Below are positions 5,984-7,178 of a DNA stretch of 7,178 nt, in pieces (the stretch's first letter is position 1; the number at the start of each line of letters is the position of its first letter). The notes under the pieces are model-generated. The model ran no database searches and had not been told where the DNA came from. It saw only the letters and a program-made list of their open reading frames with translations. Source of the stretch: Candidatus Rifleibacteriota bacterium (lineage in GTDB: Bacteria > Vulcanimicrobiota > Xenobia > Xenobiales > Xenobiaceae); the NCBI GenBank assembly GCA_900772775.1, contig CAAGRW010000075.1:1-7178 (forward strand), in the 5' to 3' direction. A program made the position numbers and the translations under genes.

Positions 5984-6736
5984 ATGTTGACTCGGTGCAG
6001 CATTTCTTTGCTGGTGCGTTCACTTACAGCGTACTTTACAACCTTATTTATTTTTGGTTTCGTGTTTACTTGGGCTCCGGCCGACGATTGGCGGGCTCCC
6101 GTAGCTGCCGTTATTACCGGAGCCATAGGTGGAGCTATACTTCAACAAAAGATCCCTGGTTGGGAATTGCTTATGGTAGGCTCAGCCTTTACGGCAGTAG
6201 GAGCTATGCATATTTTGGCTCCTTCGCAATGGCTCTGGCAATCGCTATTGCCAATCCCTTCTATGCTCTGTTGGTATTGGGGAGATAAACTGGGCGACGA
6301 CTTACTGACAAGTTTAAAAGATCCCCATGCCGAACCAAATCGCCTCTTTAGTGTAGCTGAATTGCGTCGCGAAGAGAGACGCGGTTTCCTCGTAGTGCTT
6401 TGGACAGCTTGTGGCTCTTTTGTTATGCTGGCGCCTTTAGCTCCAGGAGCTCACTGGCTAGCTTTGCCTGTAGCTTTCACTTTGTCATTTGCTGTTGCTG
6501 TAAAGTGGCATATTAGACGTCGTTTTTGGCCGGCTTTGGGCTTTCTTATCGCCTTACCGCTTTCGGGTTGGACTAATATATGTTTAAATAATTTTTTTAA
6601 ACTTCCCCCATTACAATTGCCAGATCCCTGGCTTAGCAGCGGTCTTCTAATTATAGGCTCTATTCTGGGGCTGTGGCTGGCAGCTTGGTATAGTGTCAAT
6701 CTAAAAAAAATCAGCGGCCATTCACTGAACCGCTGA
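5984..6736 (+). CDS. Polytopic membrane protein of unknown function
   Basis: I do not recognise this 250-residue protein. Hydrophobic segments lie at about 10-30, 37-54, 60-79, 83-98, 134-152, 157-174, 181-196 and 217-236, so seven or eight membrane spans are likely. A hydrophilic loop at about 100-133 carries acidic and then basic residues (DKLGDDL, then ELRREERRG), and basic clusters KWHIRRR (174-180) and the C-terminal tail suggest cytoplasmic ends. Tryptophan is frequent. It is rich in Ala, Leu and Gly with no catalytic motif I can name. The only gene on the plus strand in the window, it diverges from the FabZ-like gene and converges on the acyltransferase gene. The ATG has no clear ribosome binding site; an in-frame TAA at 5963 limits the start. 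Its stop codon lies inside a terminator stem. Confidence 0.75.
   Translation: MLTRCSISLLVRSLTAYFTTLFIFGFVFTWAPADDWRAPVAAVITGAIGGAILQQKIPGWELLMVGSAFTAVGAMHILAPSQWLWQSLLPIPSMLCWYWGDKLGDDLLTSLKDPHAEPNRLFSVAELRREERRGFLVVLWTACGSFVMLAPLAPGAHWLALPVAFTLSFAVAVKWHIRRRFWPALGFLIALPLSGWTNICLNNFFKLPPLQLPDPWLSSGLLIIGSILGLWLAAWYSVNLKKISGHSLNR
6703..6736 (-). terminator. Intrinsic terminator of the acyltransferase gene, embedded in the 3' end of the convergent membrane gene
   Basis: On the minus strand, TCAGCGG (6736-6730) pairs with CCGCTGA (6717-6711) around a 12-base loop, followed by eight T residues (6710-6703). It lies 30 bases after the acyltransferase stop. The whole element is inside the coding sequence of the plus-strand membrane gene: the T-tract is the complement of its Lys-Lys codons, and one stem arm includes its TGA. 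On the plus strand the following bases hold only scattered T runs, so termination there would be weaker. Confidence 0.85.
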
Positions 6737-6766
6737 AATTACACTTTTGCTTTATCTGATTTTCGC

Positions 6767-7178
6767 TTAATCTATGGGCTTAAGTTCCATATTAAGTTTA
6801 TGTTTTAAACTGTGAAAAGCCGGAACATCGTGAATAACAATAGCTCCGGAAGCCACGCGACATCCTTCTCCAATATTTAAGCCCAACTGTACTAAGACGC
6901 CATCGCCGAAAACAGTTTTATCACCTACAGAAACTGTACCAGAAAGTAAGCATCCTGGGCCCATAAAGACGGTTTTTCCCAAATGGCAATGGTGATCTAT
7001 ACTGCAATGGGCGCCAATAAAACAATTATCTTCTAAATGGGCACAAACTCCCAAATGCACAAAACTGCACAATACAATACCCTTGCCTAAAGTGACTTGC
7101 CTATTAATACGCACAGTGGGATCAATAGCATTTACTAAAGGAATATTCAAAGCTTTGAGACGTTCGTAACAAGCGTGG
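6767..7178 (-). CDS. Left-handed beta-helix acyltransferase (NeuD/PglD-like), 3' part
   Basis: The frame runs off the right edge, so the N-terminus is missing. A TTG at 7150 is not needed as a start, because the frame stays open to the edge (HACYERLKALNIPLVNAI), matching the link in sialic acid O-acetyltransferase NeuD/PglD proteins between an N-terminal nucleotide-sugar-binding domain and the helix. Hexapeptide repeats follow: VRINRQVTLGKGIVL, NCFIGAHCSI, GPGCLLSGTVSVGD, VFGDGVLVQLGLNIGEGCRVASGAIV. The His in IDHHCHLG sits where PglD has its catalytic base. Such enzymes transfer an acyl group, usually acetyl, from a CoA donor to an amino or hydroxyl group of a sugar used for surface glycans. 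The C-terminal tail (VPAFHSLKHKLNMELKPID) differs from the usual G-x-PA end. Substrate cannot be assigned. Confidence 0.82.
   Translation of the reverse strand, partial: HACYERLKALNIPLVNAIDPTVRINRQVTLGKGIVLCSFVHLGVCAHLEDNCFIGAHCSIDHHCHLGKTVFMGPGCLLSGTVSVGDKTVFGDGVLVQLGLNIGEGCRVASGAIVIHDVPAFHSLKHKLNMELKPID

Noticed and set aside
5995..6699. Two further frames within the membrane protein gene (5995-6288 plus, 6451-6699 minus)
   Set aside because: The main frame has the clear membrane-protein pattern; these are frame-shifted or antisense readings of it.
1..7178. CRISPR array, insertion sequence, tRNA or rRNA gene
   Set aside because: No regularly spaced repeats, transposase motifs, terminal inverted repeats or RNA gene signatures were seen on either strand.

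Overview
The window looks like an ordinary chromosomal stretch from a low-to-mid GC bacterium, most likely of the Bacillota (Firmicutes). This placement is inferred from gene content: a methionine gamma-lyase/'aluminium resistance' family PLP enzyme, a DHH-type domain of the kind fused to CBS and poly(A)-polymerase domains, UppP, MurI and AnmK. A diderm Firmicute (Negativicutes-like) is possible but cannot be shown from this window. Coding density is high, most genes lie on the minus strand, and several intrinsic terminators can be read directly. I see no mobile element, tRNA, rRNA or CRISPR array, and no gap between genes exceeds about 190 bases.

Reading along the minus strand from the right edge, the layout is as follows. 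The 3' part of a left-handed beta-helix acyltransferase (NeuD/PglD-like) runs off the right edge. Its terminator lies inside the 3' end of a convergent plus-strand gene for an unrecognised polytopic membrane protein. That membrane gene is divergent from a FabZ-family dehydratase gene with an unusual active-site motif. A structured 190-base leader follows, then the PLP enzyme and a strong terminator. Next come murI and uppP, 30 bases apart and probably co-transcribed, ending in a textbook terminator. anmK follows, with a possible promoter of its own. Three genes therefore serve the cell wall: MurI makes D-glutamate, UppP regenerates the undecaprenyl phosphate carrier, and AnmK recycles anhydro-MurNAc.

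The most unusual part is the left edge. The minus strand (79-507) encodes about the first 134 residues of a DHH-domain protein. The family similarity then stops, and the plus strand at 1 to about 105 encodes the later part of the same kind of domain, the 'RS...LDV..VL..LGGAGH' segment. The two pieces of one domain are head to head. This is what an internal inversion would produce, with one breakpoint near 103-118, or equally a chimeric join made during amplification or assembly. The N-terminal piece has also lost most of the metal-binding residues expected of a working DHH phosphoesterase.
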